A stretch of 64,000 nt of DNA from an uncultured Mailhella sp. (GTDB lineage Bacteria > Desulfobacterota > Desulfovibrionia > Desulfovibrionales > Desulfovibrionaceae). Where the stretch lies: positions 496,001 through 560,000 of the forward strand of contig NZ_OZ007001.1 of assembly GCF_963931295.1 (NCBI RefSeq). The letters are read 5' to 3'. The translations under genes were made by a program, and so were the position numbers. The notes beneath the pieces are model-generated. The model made no database searches. It saw only the letters and a program-made list of their open reading frames with translations, and had not been told where the DNA came from. This document shows positions 27,239 through 35,493 of the stretch, piece by piece; positions within the stretch are counted from its first letter, which is position 1, and each line of letters starts with the position of its first letter.

Positions 27239-28213
27239 ATGAATCGCGGATACATCTTCATCTTTCTCGCCACCGTGTTCTTCAGCTCCATGGAAGTCGC
27301 GCTGAAAACCGTGGCCAGCGACTTCAATCCCATGCAGCTCACCTGCACCCGTTTCCTCATCGGCGGTCTGCTGCTCATTCCCTTCGCGCTGCGCGGTCTG
27401 CGTCAGCACGGAGCCACCGTCACCCTCGCCGCCTGGAAAGGCTTCGCCGGACTCGGCTTCGTCGGCCTCGTGGTCAGCATGATGCTCTATCAGGTGTCCA
27501 TCCTCTACGCCCCGGCGTCGGTGGTCAGCGTGCTGTTCAGCTGCAATCCCGTGCTCGTGCTCGGCTTCGCCTACCTCATCCTGCGCGCCGACATCCGGCC
27601 CCAGCACATCACCGCTCTCGTGCTCGAAGTGGTGGCCGCCGTCATCATCATTGATCCGCTGCACACCAGCGCCGATCCCGTGGGCATCGTGCTCGTGCTG
27701 CTCTCCGCCGCCACCTTCGCCCTCTACGCCGTGCTCGGCAAAAAACAGTGCGCCCAGTATTCCGGCGTGGCCGTCACCTGCTTCAGCTGCCTCGCCGCCA
27801 GCGCCGAAATGATCGCGCTCATGCTCATCAGCCACATCGGACCCGTGGCCGACGCCCTGCAGGCCGCCGGCGCGCCCATGTTCGCCAACATGCCCTTCTT
27901 CTCGGGCTACACTTCCCACAACATTCTGAACTTCCTCTACATCTGCGTGTTCGTCACCGCCGGCGGCTACGCCTGCTACTTCATGGGCATGGAAGCCACT
28001 TCCGCCATGCAGGGTTCGCTCGTGTTCTTCTTCAAGCCCGTGCTGGCCCCCATCCTCGCCATGATCGTGCTCGGCGAAAAAATTCCGGCAAACATGTGGT
28101 GCGGCATTGCGCTCATGCTTGTGGCCTCGGTCATTTCCATGATTCCCACCTGGGAAGCCCTCATCGCCGCGCGTCCTTTTGTCGTCAGCCACCTCCTGCA
28201 CAGACGGCACTAG
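27239..28213 (+). CDS. EamA/DMT-family transporter
   Basis: 324 residues from the ATG at 27239 (AGGA 8 bases upstream). Ten hydrophobic helices form two EamA repeats: the first includes FLATVFFSSMEVALKTVA and TRFLIGGLLLIPFALRGL, the second ends with PVLAPILAMIVLGEKIPAN, the conserved end of the family. Such proteins export amino acids or other small metabolites. The divergent LysR gene is the likely regulator. A strong terminator follows. Confidence 0.9.
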   Translation: MNRGYIFIFLATVFFSSMEVALKTVASDFNPMQLTCTRFLIGGLLLIPFALRGLRQHGATVTLAAWKGFAGLGFVGLVVSMMLYQVSILYAPASVVSVLFSCNPVLVLGFAYLILRADIRPQHITALVLEVVAAVIIIDPLHTSADPVGIVLVLLSAATFALYAVLGKKQCAQYSGVAVTCFSCLAASAEMIALMLISHIGPVADALQAAGAPMFANMPFFSGYTSHNILNFLYICVFVTAGGYACYFMGMEATSAMQGSLVFFFKPVLAPILAMIVLGEKIPANMWCGIALMLVASVISMIPTWEALIAARPFVVSHLLHRRH

Positions 28214-28248
28214 GTCGATTGCGACGTTTTCCGGCTCTGCCGGAAAAG

Positions 28249-28293
28249 GGCCCGTTTCTCCTCCCCCCTGCTGAGAAACGGGCCTCATTTTTT
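28249..28293 (+). terminator. Rho-independent terminator of the EamA gene
   Basis: A 12-base stem GGCCCGTTTCTC/GAGAAACGGGCC (28249-28260 and 28273-28284) followed closely by six T. Confidence 0.92.
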
Positions 28294-28325
28294 AACGCAG
28301 AAACCAAAGGCGCGCCCCCTTCCGC

Positions 28326-28381
28326 AAAAAAAAACGCGGAACGCCCACCCGACGAAATGTCGTCAGGTTCAGCGTTCCGCG
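28326..28381 (-). terminator. Rho-independent terminator of the small membrane protein gene
   Basis: Minus-strand stem GCGTTCCGCG/CGCGGAACGC? as arms 28372-28381 and 28335-28344, with an inner GACGA/TCGTC pair, followed by nine U (28326-28334). It faces the EamA terminator. Confidence 0.9.
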
Positions 28382-28414
28382 CCCTGTCCTGCAGAGGGGC
28401 CGGACGAAAATGCG

Positions 28415-28696
28415 CTACACGGTGATCAGCGTGAGCAGGCTCGGAAGTTCCTTGCTCAGCACGACAAAGTGAAACACGTTCAGAAAAAAGAAATAATTCA
28501 GCTCGGTGTAAAAATTGCGCACCGCAAAGTAAAGAATGCTCAGCCCCAGAAACACCGGAAAATAATAGGTGAAGGGAAAGACGACATTCTGCACGTTCAG
28601 CGCAAGGCCGCTCAGCGTCAGCGAGGCGTACATCACCGCCACGTCAAGCACGAAAAGCACAGGAACAAGTTTGATGGAATTCAATACCTTGGTCAT
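28415..28696 (-). CDS. Small integral membrane protein, unknown
   Basis: 93 residues with about three hydrophobic segments (LVPVLFVLDVAVMYASLTL, VVFPFTYYFPVFLGLSILYF, FFFLNVFHFVVL) and few charges. AGAGGATG precedes the ATG and a strong terminator follows, so it is a real single-gene unit. I do not recognise the family. It lies downstream of porin 1 on the same strand, but a terminator-like hairpin separates them. Confidence 0.75.
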   Translation of the reverse strand: MTKVLNSIKLVPVLFVLDVAVMYASLTLSGLALNVQNVVFPFTYYFPVFLGLSILYFAVRNFYTELNYFFFLNVFHFVVLSKELPSLLTLITV

Positions 28697-28847
28697 AATT
28701 CAGCATCCTCTTTTTCCGCAGATGATATCTCTTGTGGGGCGCGCCTTCCGCTCTGCGCACGGCCGGCGCGAACGCGCGCGCCGTGTGGTGGTATAAAGTT
28801 TTCCTTTCAAGGACGCAACGCCCCCTTCTGCGCCCCCCCCCGGAAAC

Positions 28848-28880
28848 GACGAAACGCGCGACCGCATACGCGGCCGCGCG
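28848..28880 (-). terminator. Hairpin downstream of porin 1, probable terminator
   Basis: Stem CGCGCGGCCGC/GCGGTCGCGCG (28870-28880 and 28855-28865, one G-T pair, 4-base loop) followed on the minus strand by TTTCGTCGTTT. The U-tract is imperfect. The spacer 28697-28932 otherwise shows nothing. Confidence 0.6.
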
Positions 28881-28932
28881 TCCCTTACCCCGAACGCTCC
28901 ATGCGTCCGCCCGCCTTCAGCAGGCAAGACGT

Positions 28933-30240
28933 CTAAAACGCGTACTGGAACTGAAGCGCCGCGCGCCAGTCATCCTTGTAGGAACCGCTGCGTCCGTGCG
29001 CGGCCGAGGTGTCGAAATCCTCGACAATGTACGCCAGTTCAAGGGCGGTCGTCAGGTTCTTATAAATTTCATAGGTCGAAAGCATGTTGAATTCCACGGC
29101 GGAATCCTCGGTGGTGAGGTAGTCGTAGCCGTCGCCGTAGGCGCCGTTATGCTTGCTGTTCGTGCCTGCAAAGTAGGTCACGCTGAAATCGTGCGAGAGA
29201 TTCTCCAGAAACGATACGCCGTTCAGCTGCGCGCTCACGCCCCACGTGCCGCCGAAACTGCTTCTGTGCCCGCCGAGTATGCCCCACGCCGCATTGAAAT
29301 ACGTGCTCGTGCCGTTGAAGTCGCCGTAAATGATGGGTATCTGGCCGGAGTTCATGGCGCGGCCCTTCCTGTCGCCCGAGGAGTACCAGCCGAGCAGCGT
29401 CGGCTCGCCGAAGCTCATGGCATAGGCCGCCTTGCCTACCGCGTACCAGCCTTCCTGATCCGGCGAGGCGGAATATTCCACGCGGCCGTAGGCGGCGTCG
29501 AGCGCCAGCGTGACGGGATCGAAGGGTTTCCACTCGAAGCCCGCGCCGAATATCGCCATGTCGGCCCGGCCCGAACCGCTGAGATTGCCCTGCTCGGTCA
29601 TGATGTCGGGATTGTAGCGCACGCCCTCTTCATTCACGAAATCGCCGCGCGTGCCGTAGATCGCCCAGGGCGACGCCGTGAAGCCGTCAAACTTCGCCGT
29701 GCCCACGAGTCCGAAAAGATCGTACTTCGGCGCGTTGACTTCCGATTTTTCGCCGCGTCCGTTGGCTTCGCGCGCAAGTCTGGTCCAGAAGCCGGTGACG
29801 TTGTAACGCTCGCCGAGCGGCACGGACGCCACAATGCCGTCGCCCACGAGATCGGCGATCATGGTCGAGGTGCTCGCGTAGGCGGGCAGATCGAAGGCGT
29901 GACGGCCCATGCGGATGGTCACCTCGGTGCCGGGCACGACCCAGTCGATGTAGGCCTGACGCATGAACACGCCCTGGTTGTTTCCGGTGGTGTCGGAACC
30001 CCAGTCGTGTTCGCCGACCTGAAGCTGAAAATAGCCGGAAAGCTGTTCCGATGCGGTCAGGGTCATGCCGAGGCGCAGACGCTGCACGGCATAGTCGGTG
30101 TTTCGGCCGTGGAAGCCTTCAGAACCGCTCTGGAATTGAAAGAGATATTCGCCGTCCATTTTGAGATCGACGGCGGACGCGGGACTGGTGGCGGCCGTGA
30201 CGAGACCGGCGGCCAGGACAAGAGTGATGAGTTTTTTCAT
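28933..30240 (-). CDS. Outer-membrane porin 1 (Desulfovibrio-type)
   Basis: 435 residues from the ATG at 30240 (GGGAAT upstream). The signal peptide is MKKLITLVLAAGLVTAATSP and cleaves after ASA. The mature part begins VDLKMDGEYLFQFQSGSEG and is rich in alternating aromatic beta-strands, ending ALQFQYAF with a terminal Phe as needed for Bam recognition. It matches what I know of the homotrimeric porins abundant in Desulfovibrio outer membranes, passing small hydrophilic solutes. It is closely similar along its length to porin 2, so they are tandem paralogues. Confidence 0.88.
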   Translation of the reverse strand: MKKLITLVLAAGLVTAATSPASAVDLKMDGEYLFQFQSGSEGFHGRNTDYAVQRLRLGMTLTASEQLSGYFQLQVGEHDWGSDTTGNNQGVFMRQAYIDWVVPGTEVTIRMGRHAFDLPAYASTSTMIADLVGDGIVASVPLGERYNVTGFWTRLAREANGRGEKSEVNAPKYDLFGLVGTAKFDGFTASPWAIYGTRGDFVNEEGVRYNPDIMTEQGNLSGSGRADMAIFGAGFEWKPFDPVTLALDAAYGRVEYSASPDQEGWYAVGKAAYAMSFGEPTLLGWYSSGDRKGRAMNSGQIPIIYGDFNGTSTYFNAAWGILGGHRSSFGGTWGVSAQLNGVSFLENLSHDFSVTYFAGTNSKHNGAYGDGYDYLTTEDSAVEFNMLSTYEIYKNLTTALELAYIVEDFDTSAAHGRSGSYKDDWRAALQFQYAF

Positions 30241-30364
30241 TCGCGCATTCCCGAATGTTTGACCGCGGCACGCGGTCTTGCCAGCGCCGCTTCGCAGGAA
30301 CGGTCTCCGGTCCCCAACCTTTGCTCTCGCCCGACCCTGATGCGAAGCGTCCAAACGCAGAGCA

Positions 30365-30393
30365 AAAATTGCGCAAAATAGTACGCCTGTCAA
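30365..30393 (-). promoter_or_regulatory. Candidate promoter of porin 1
   Basis: On the minus strand a perfect TTGACA (30388-30393) lies 17 bases from AATTTT (30365-30370), preceded by an AT-rich stretch at about 30394-30430 that could act as an UP element. The leader would be about 120 bases. Confidence 0.5.
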
Positions 30394-31401
30394 GTTAATT
30401 GAAAAAGAAATTCATTTTTATTAAATACTTTGAACCCGCATGATTTCTGCCCACGCGCACGGCGGCTGCGGACGCTTTTCGGCAAACGGGGCAAGGGGCT
30501 CGGCGCGGAAGACGAAGGACGAGGGAAGACGCCGGGCAGGGATGGGCGAGGCGTGCGGGGATGGACGGGGCAACCGGAGCGACGAGGAACGCGCGCGGGG
30601 GATGAAAAAAGCGAGGCAAGGCGCGGGAATCTGCGGAGGGCTGCGGCGCAGAGAATCCTGCAAAATACTCTGGAAAAATTCGGATTTTTCTCGGAAAGCC
30701 AGGCGCGGAGGAAAGGCGACGCGCGGGGAAAGAGGCTCAGCAGAGGCACACGAGGGCAAGGCAGGGACATCAGGAGAAGCGAAAGAGGGGCGGCGAAGCG
30801 CGGCGCGGCGGAGCAGGGGCCGTCGCCGGAGCAATGAATGGTGAAGAGACGCCGAGCACAGAGCGCCCTCCCCCACGAATGACGCGAAAGACCGGCGGCG
30901 GGCGCAAGATGAGAGAGACGGCATGGCCGGGAATCCGCTTCCGCCCCGGCCTGTCCGCGGCTTGCCGCGTCTCCCCGGCGCTGAGCGGCAGGCCGAAAGC
31001 TGCATTCACGAGGGCGACGAGCCTTCCACGCGTCCGGCGCTGAGCTCGGCCTTGAAGGGCAGCGTGGACTCCAGGCGCGGCGGCTTCTGCGTTGCCCGGC
31101 GCTGAGGTTCTGCCGGACATCGCCTGCACGGCGTTCCCGGTCTTTCCCCATCGGCTTCCCCGCGCCGCCCCGCTCCCCCGCAGTGTTCCGCAACGCGACG
31201 ACAACTCGCCGAAAATGCACGCAAGGCGTCTCTCATTCTCACCCCAGGGGGCCCGCAGGAGTGCAATCCCCCCGCCTCTTCCCTCGCCCCGCGCGCGTTT
31301 CTTTGCCACCCATCTTTCCTCTCGCCGTGCTCCTTCTTCGCTCCGCGCTCCTGCCGCTCCCGTGCGACTGCCCGCTGATTCCCCTCCCCCGACTGCCCAC
31401 G
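30394..31401. other. Non-coding spacer between the two porin genes
   Basis: No credible gene or RNA in about 1 kb. 30440-30840 is strongly purine-rich on the plus strand. 31100-31400 is pyrimidine-rich with short hairpins. Long frames cross it on both strands, which is expected at this GC content. Confidence 0.45.
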
Positions 31402-31433
31402 AAAAAACGCGCGAAGTTTCCCCCGCGCGTTTT
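31402..31433 (-). terminator. Rho-independent terminator of porin 2
   Basis: Minus-strand stem ACGCGCG/CGCGCGT (31424-31430 and 31407-31413) followed by five or more U, about 40 bases past the porin 2 stop. Confidence 0.88.
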
Positions 31434-31471
31434 CTCATGCGGCCCGGACGCCGCAGCCGTTCATCGGCGAA

Positions 31472-32782
31472 TTAGAACTTGTATTCAAAATGAAGCGCGG
31501 CGCGCCAGTCGTTCTTGAAGTCCTCGTCGCCTCGGCCGTGCGCGGGATTGGTATCAAAATCCTCAATGATGTACGCAAGTTCCAGCGCCGCATGCAGATT
31601 CTTGTAGATCTCGTAGGTCGAGAGCAGATCGAATTCCACGGCGGAATCCTCGGTGGTGAGGTAGTCGTAGCCGCTGCCGTAGTCGCCGTTGTACTTGTTG
31701 TTCGTGCCTGCAAACCAGGTCACGCTGAAATCGTGGGTCAGCCCGTCGATGAAGGACATGCCGTTCATCTGCGCGCTCACGCCCCACGTGCCGCCGAAGC
31801 TGTAACGATGGCCGCCCACGGGACCGAAGGTGTTGTCAAAGTAGGTGCTCGTGCCGTTGAAGTCGCCGTAGATGATGGGAATCTGACCGGAATTCTCGTC
31901 GCGGCCCCGGTTGTCGCCGGAAGCGTACCAGGCCAGAAGAGTGGGTTCGCCGAAGCTCGTGGCGTAGGCGGCCTTGCCCACGGCGTACCAGCCTTCCTGA
32001 TCGTCGGATTCGTCGTACTTCACGAAGCCGTAGGCCGCGTCGAGCGCCAGAGTGACGGGATCAAAGGGTTTCCACTCGAAGCCCGCGCCGAAAATCGCGA
32101 TGTCGGCCCGGCCCTGTCCGCTGATGTTGCCCTGATCGGTCAGATTGGACGGGCTGAAGCGCGTGCCGTCCACGTAGGTGGCGTCGCCCTTGGTCCCGTA
32201 GATCGCCCACGGGGACACGGTAAGGCCGTCGAAGGACGCGTTGCCCACCAGACCGAACAGATCATACTTCGGCGCGTTGACGTCGGTGACGTCGCCCTCG
32301 CCGTTGGCGTCTCTCGCCATGCGGGTCCAGAAGCCGGTCACATTGTAGCGGTCGGCAAAGGGCACGGAGACCACCACGCCGTCGGCCACGAGATCGGCAA
32401 TCATGGACGAAACGCTCGCGTAGGCGGGCAGATCAAAGGCGTGACGGCCCATGCGCACCTTGATGTCGGTGCTCGGCACGGTCCAGTCGACGTAGGCCTG
32501 ACGCATGGTTACGTCCACGCTGTTGCCGGTGGTGTCGGTGCCCCAGTCGTGGGTTCCGGCCTGAAGCTGGAAGTAGCCGGAAAGATTCTCGCTGGCGATG
32601 AAGGTCAGGCCAAGACGCACGCGCTGGAGCGCATAGTCGGTGTTCTGCCCGTGGAAGCCTTCGGAACCGGTCTGAAACTGGAACTGATAGCGGCCGTCCA
32701 CTTTGACGTCAACGGCAGAAGCGGGAGAGGCGGCGGCAGCCGTCATGCCTGCCGCCAGAAGGAGAGTAGCCAGTTTTTTCAT
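31472..32782 (-). CDS. Outer-membrane porin 2 (Desulfovibrio-type)
   Basis: 436 residues from the ATG at 32782 (GGAAAGAAGAG upstream). Signal peptide MKKLATLLLAAGMTAAAASP, then VDVKVDGRYQFQFQTGSEG and a C-terminal ALHFEYKF. Residue-by-residue it parallels porin 1; for example both carry GRHAFDLPAYAS and AIFGAGFEWKPFDPVTLALDAAYG. Differences cluster in likely surface loops. A TTGACA hexamer on the minus strand (32909-32914) sits at a place comparable to that upstream of porin 1, but its -10 is unclear. The pair may offer different pore selectivities under different conditions. Confidence 0.88.
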   Translation of the reverse strand: MKKLATLLLAAGMTAAAASPASAVDVKVDGRYQFQFQTGSEGFHGQNTDYALQRVRLGLTFIASENLSGYFQLQAGTHDWGTDTTGNSVDVTMRQAYVDWTVPSTDIKVRMGRHAFDLPAYASVSSMIADLVADGVVVSVPFADRYNVTGFWTRMARDANGEGDVTDVNAPKYDLFGLVGNASFDGLTVSPWAIYGTKGDATYVDGTRFSPSNLTDQGNISGQGRADIAIFGAGFEWKPFDPVTLALDAAYGFVKYDESDDQEGWYAVGKAAYATSFGEPTLLAWYASGDNRGRDENSGQIPIIYGDFNGTSTYFDNTFGPVGGHRYSFGGTWGVSAQMNGMSFIDGLTHDFSVTWFAGTNNKYNGDYGSGYDYLTTEDSAVEFDLLSTYEIYKNLHAALELAYIIEDFDTNPAHGRGDEDFKNDWRAALHFEYKF

Positions 32783-33310
32783 GCTCTTCTTTCCAAAAGT
32801 TTTACCGCGCATGCGGCTGGTTCGACGCCGCTCCGCCCTTTCGGCCAGAAAGCCGTCCCCATGGCGGAGCGTACACAATACATCAGCATGAACGATACAT
32901 TCCTGTTCTGTCAAGCATGACGTCAAAAAAGGCGCTGCTCCGACATAAAAATCACAACGTCGGCGCGCGGGGCGAGGCCCGGCAGCATTCCTTCTCCTCT
33001 TCGCAGCCGCAGATGCGCGCCGCGCCTGACCGCGACGCATGCCAAAAATCAGCGTGATTTGAATGCGTATGGGCATCATGCCCGCCATGAAAAAGCTCCC
33101 TTTCTTCTTTCATGGCCTGACCGGCAGGCGGAGCCCTTTCAAAGGCGAAATCAACGCATTCTTCACGAGAGCCAGAGACTGCGTGAACGCGAAGTGTATG
33201 GGATCAACGCATGGCGGCGTGCTGCGGCTGCGCACTGGACACGGTTGAAGACTTCACGCCCCTCGTCCGTCCCTCGTCAGGCAGGACTCATGGTCCACGT
33301 ACACTGTCCA
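32783..33310. other. Spacer at the left border of the phage cassette
   Basis: It holds the porin 2 leader region and a 9-base inverted repeat GCCATGAAA/TTTCATGGC at about 33085-33117. I looked here for a copy of the tRNA-Lys 3' end as a left attachment site and found none. No integrase remnant is visible. Confidence 0.45.
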
Positions 33311-34897
33311 TCACGGCGCCGCGGCCGGCGTCATGTTCCGAATGACGGCCCTGATCTCCCGGTCGCTCAGTGCTGTGCTCTTTTTCTTCGCTTCCTGAAT
33401 GACGGCGTCGTAAATGCTGTTCTTGTCAGTATCCTCCAGTCCCCCCTTCACGGCGTCGATGAGCGAAAAGACATGCTGCTGCGGATAGGCGAGGCGCACG
33501 TCACTGTAGGTTTCGGCGGCCCGTCTGTCCCCGGCGTTCAGGCCGAGGTCGAACATCATGGCCTTCTGCTCATTCGCCGTGGCCCTGCCGCCCACGGCAT
33601 CGAACCACCGACGGTACGCCACAAGACCGGCCGAGGACCGAGCCGTGCCGTCCCCGCCGTCCACCGCGTCCATGAGCTCCCTTTCCGCCCTGTTTCTGGT
33701 CTGCTGCGAAAAATTCCCCGTGCGTATCGCGGCAAGCTTTTCCAGCGTCGTCATGTTCGGATTCCGGGCGAAGGTCCGGTCCAGAATTCCGAGCTCGTCC
33801 ACCACGCGGGCCTTGCGCACAAGCTCCCTGTCGTTCAGATCGGCCCTGACAAGGGCGCACACCGCCCGGCGGCGTTTCGGATCTTCAATGTCTGCCGTGA
33901 GCTGCACGAGCTTTGCTTCTTTCTGCTCTGCGGTCCAGTCCTCCGGAAACTGGTCAAGCTGCGAAACGACGGATGCACTCGCACTCTGCACAAATGTCTT
34001 TTCGGCTTCTTCCCCGCGACGCTTCACCGCCGCATCCGCCTTCGCCTGCAAGGCATCCGCGTGGTTTCGTATCTTCTTTTCAGCCTTTGCCATATCGTCG
34101 GCCGTCATGCGCGTTTGCTCTTCACAAAATACCCTGCCCCCCTCTGCCAGAATTCTCCTGGCTGCTGAAATGTCGTCCGAAGCCAGCGCCTGATGGATGG
34201 CTCCGGCAAATATCCTGCTGCTTCTCTCTTTGAGCCCGCGCTCAAGGGCCTCGCCGGAATATCCCGCACGCCGGAGAATCTGCTCCTGATAATAGAGCGC
34301 CTGTCCCACGTTCTTCTGAAAGTCCGGCAGGCTCATGTAACTGTGCATGGCCGTTTCCGCCGCTTCCTCGAAAGCTGCGGCGTCCGTCCTGTCCTGATAG
34401 ACGCGATACTGCTTTCCCTTGTATTCCTGCGCCTTCAGGGAAAAATCAGCTTCTTCCGAATCAGCAAGACGATTGAACATGGATTCGGCAAGGCTTCCTT
34501 CCATGTCCTTTAAAAGTTCCGAGCGCAGTTCACGGCTCCTTGCCCTGGCGTCGGCGTCGGCGGTAAAAGCCTCCTCGCCCTCTCTGGTCAGGAAACCGTT
34601 TTCACCGTACAGGCTCTGCCGCATCTGCGTCCTGTACTTCGTGAAAAGCTCCGTGGCCTTCGTCTTGCTGTAATCCTCATAGGCGGAAAGTCCTTCCCCG
34701 GCAGAAAGCCCGATGGCCTTCCCAAGTTTCCCGAGGGCTTCGGATTCCGCCCTCACGCCGGCCGCAAGCAGGCGGGCGTCTGATCCGGAAACACGGGCAT
34801 GGACTCCAGATCCGGGAACGTAGCTTTCCCCCCGGCCCTGATACGTGGGAAGCGCGCCGCCGCGCCCCTGCACCTTCATGCGTTCATATATCGCCAT
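33311..34897 (-). CDS. Internal virion / ejection-like protein
   Basis: 528 residues, mostly helical and charged, with long Ala/Glu/Lys/Arg-rich stretches (residues 90-330) suggestive of coiled coil and no signal peptide. It is the last gene of the cassette, after the gp14-like gene, the place where T7-like phages encode internal core proteins that leave the capsid ahead of the DNA. No lytic transglycosylase motif is seen, and the very large gp16-like gene that often follows is missing. AGGAGG, overlapping the upstream gene's TAG, precedes the ATG. The function is inferred from position. Confidence 0.6.
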   Translation of the reverse strand: MAIYERMKVQGRGGALPTYQGRGESYVPGSGVHARVSGSDARLLAAGVRAESEALGKLGKAIGLSAGEGLSAYEDYSKTKATELFTKYRTQMRQSLYGENGFLTREGEEAFTADADARARSRELRSELLKDMEGSLAESMFNRLADSEEADFSLKAQEYKGKQYRVYQDRTDAAAFEEAAETAMHSYMSLPDFQKNVGQALYYQEQILRRAGYSGEALERGLKERSSRIFAGAIHQALASDDISAARRILAEGGRVFCEEQTRMTADDMAKAEKKIRNHADALQAKADAAVKRRGEEAEKTFVQSASASVVSQLDQFPEDWTAEQKEAKLVQLTADIEDPKRRRAVCALVRADLNDRELVRKARVVDELGILDRTFARNPNMTTLEKLAAIRTGNFSQQTRNRAERELMDAVDGGDGTARSSAGLVAYRRWFDAVGGRATANEQKAMMFDLGLNAGDRRAAETYSDVRLAYPQQHVFSLIDAVKGGLEDTDKNSIYDAVIQEAKKKSTALSDREIRAVIRNMTPAAAP

Positions 34898-34907
34898 GAT
34901 CCGCCTC

Positions 34908-35492
34908 CTAGTGTCTCACGGGACTCGAAACATGCCTGCCAAGCGCCCGATCCCAATATCTGCCTTGTGTTGAAGACTTGTTTGTGCCGAACTTCGCCCA
35001 TGCAGTTCCAATATCAGCAATGCCGCCTATGGCCGTGCTCGCCGCATTGAGATACCCGGCATTCCTTATGCTTTCCGCAGCCGCATCATAGGCGTCTGCC
35101 TGCTGGCCGTTGTTCCACGCCTGAATCTGCGAATTATAGGCAGCATCAAGACCCTTGTTGTACGCATTGACGGCGTCAAGTTCCCCCTGAAACGCGGTGT
35201 CGGCCTGAAGATCGAGATTGCTTCCCACGTCGACCGCTGCGCCCGAAGCTCCGGCCGCAGCCCTCTGACGGCCGATGAGTTTGGCGGTCTCCTGCCTCTG
35301 CGCGATCATGTTCTCGTAGCCCTGCCGCCTCTGTGCCCCGGCCTGCTGATCGGCAAGCTTCTGATTCTGCCTTGCCACGTCGGCCTGATATTTTGCCTGT
35401 GCGCTCTGCGTTTTTGCCGTCTGTATGGACGAGACCACGCCGAGCCCCGTACCTATGCCGCTGGCCATCATGGCAACCGTTGCCGCTTCCAT
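34908..35492 (-). CDS. Internal virion protein, T7 gp14-like
   Basis: 194 residues. A glycine-rich hydrophobic N-terminus (MMASGIGTGLGVVSSI) leads into a long Gln/Ala-rich helix (AKYQADVARQNQKLADQQAG), then AAAGASGAAVDVGSN, features I associate with small core proteins of T7-like podoviruses that help form the ejection channel. It starts 1 base after the tail tubular B-like gene stops. Confidence 0.65.
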   Translation of the reverse strand: MEAATVAMMASGIGTGLGVVSSIQTAKTQSAQAKYQADVARQNQKLADQQAGAQRRQGYENMIAQRQETAKLIGRQRAAAGASGAAVDVGSNLDLQADTAFQGELDAVNAYNKGLDAAYNSQIQAWNNGQQADAYDAAAESIRNAGYLNAASTAIGGIADIGTAWAKFGTNKSSTQGRYWDRALGRHVSSPVRH

Positions 35493-35493
35493 G

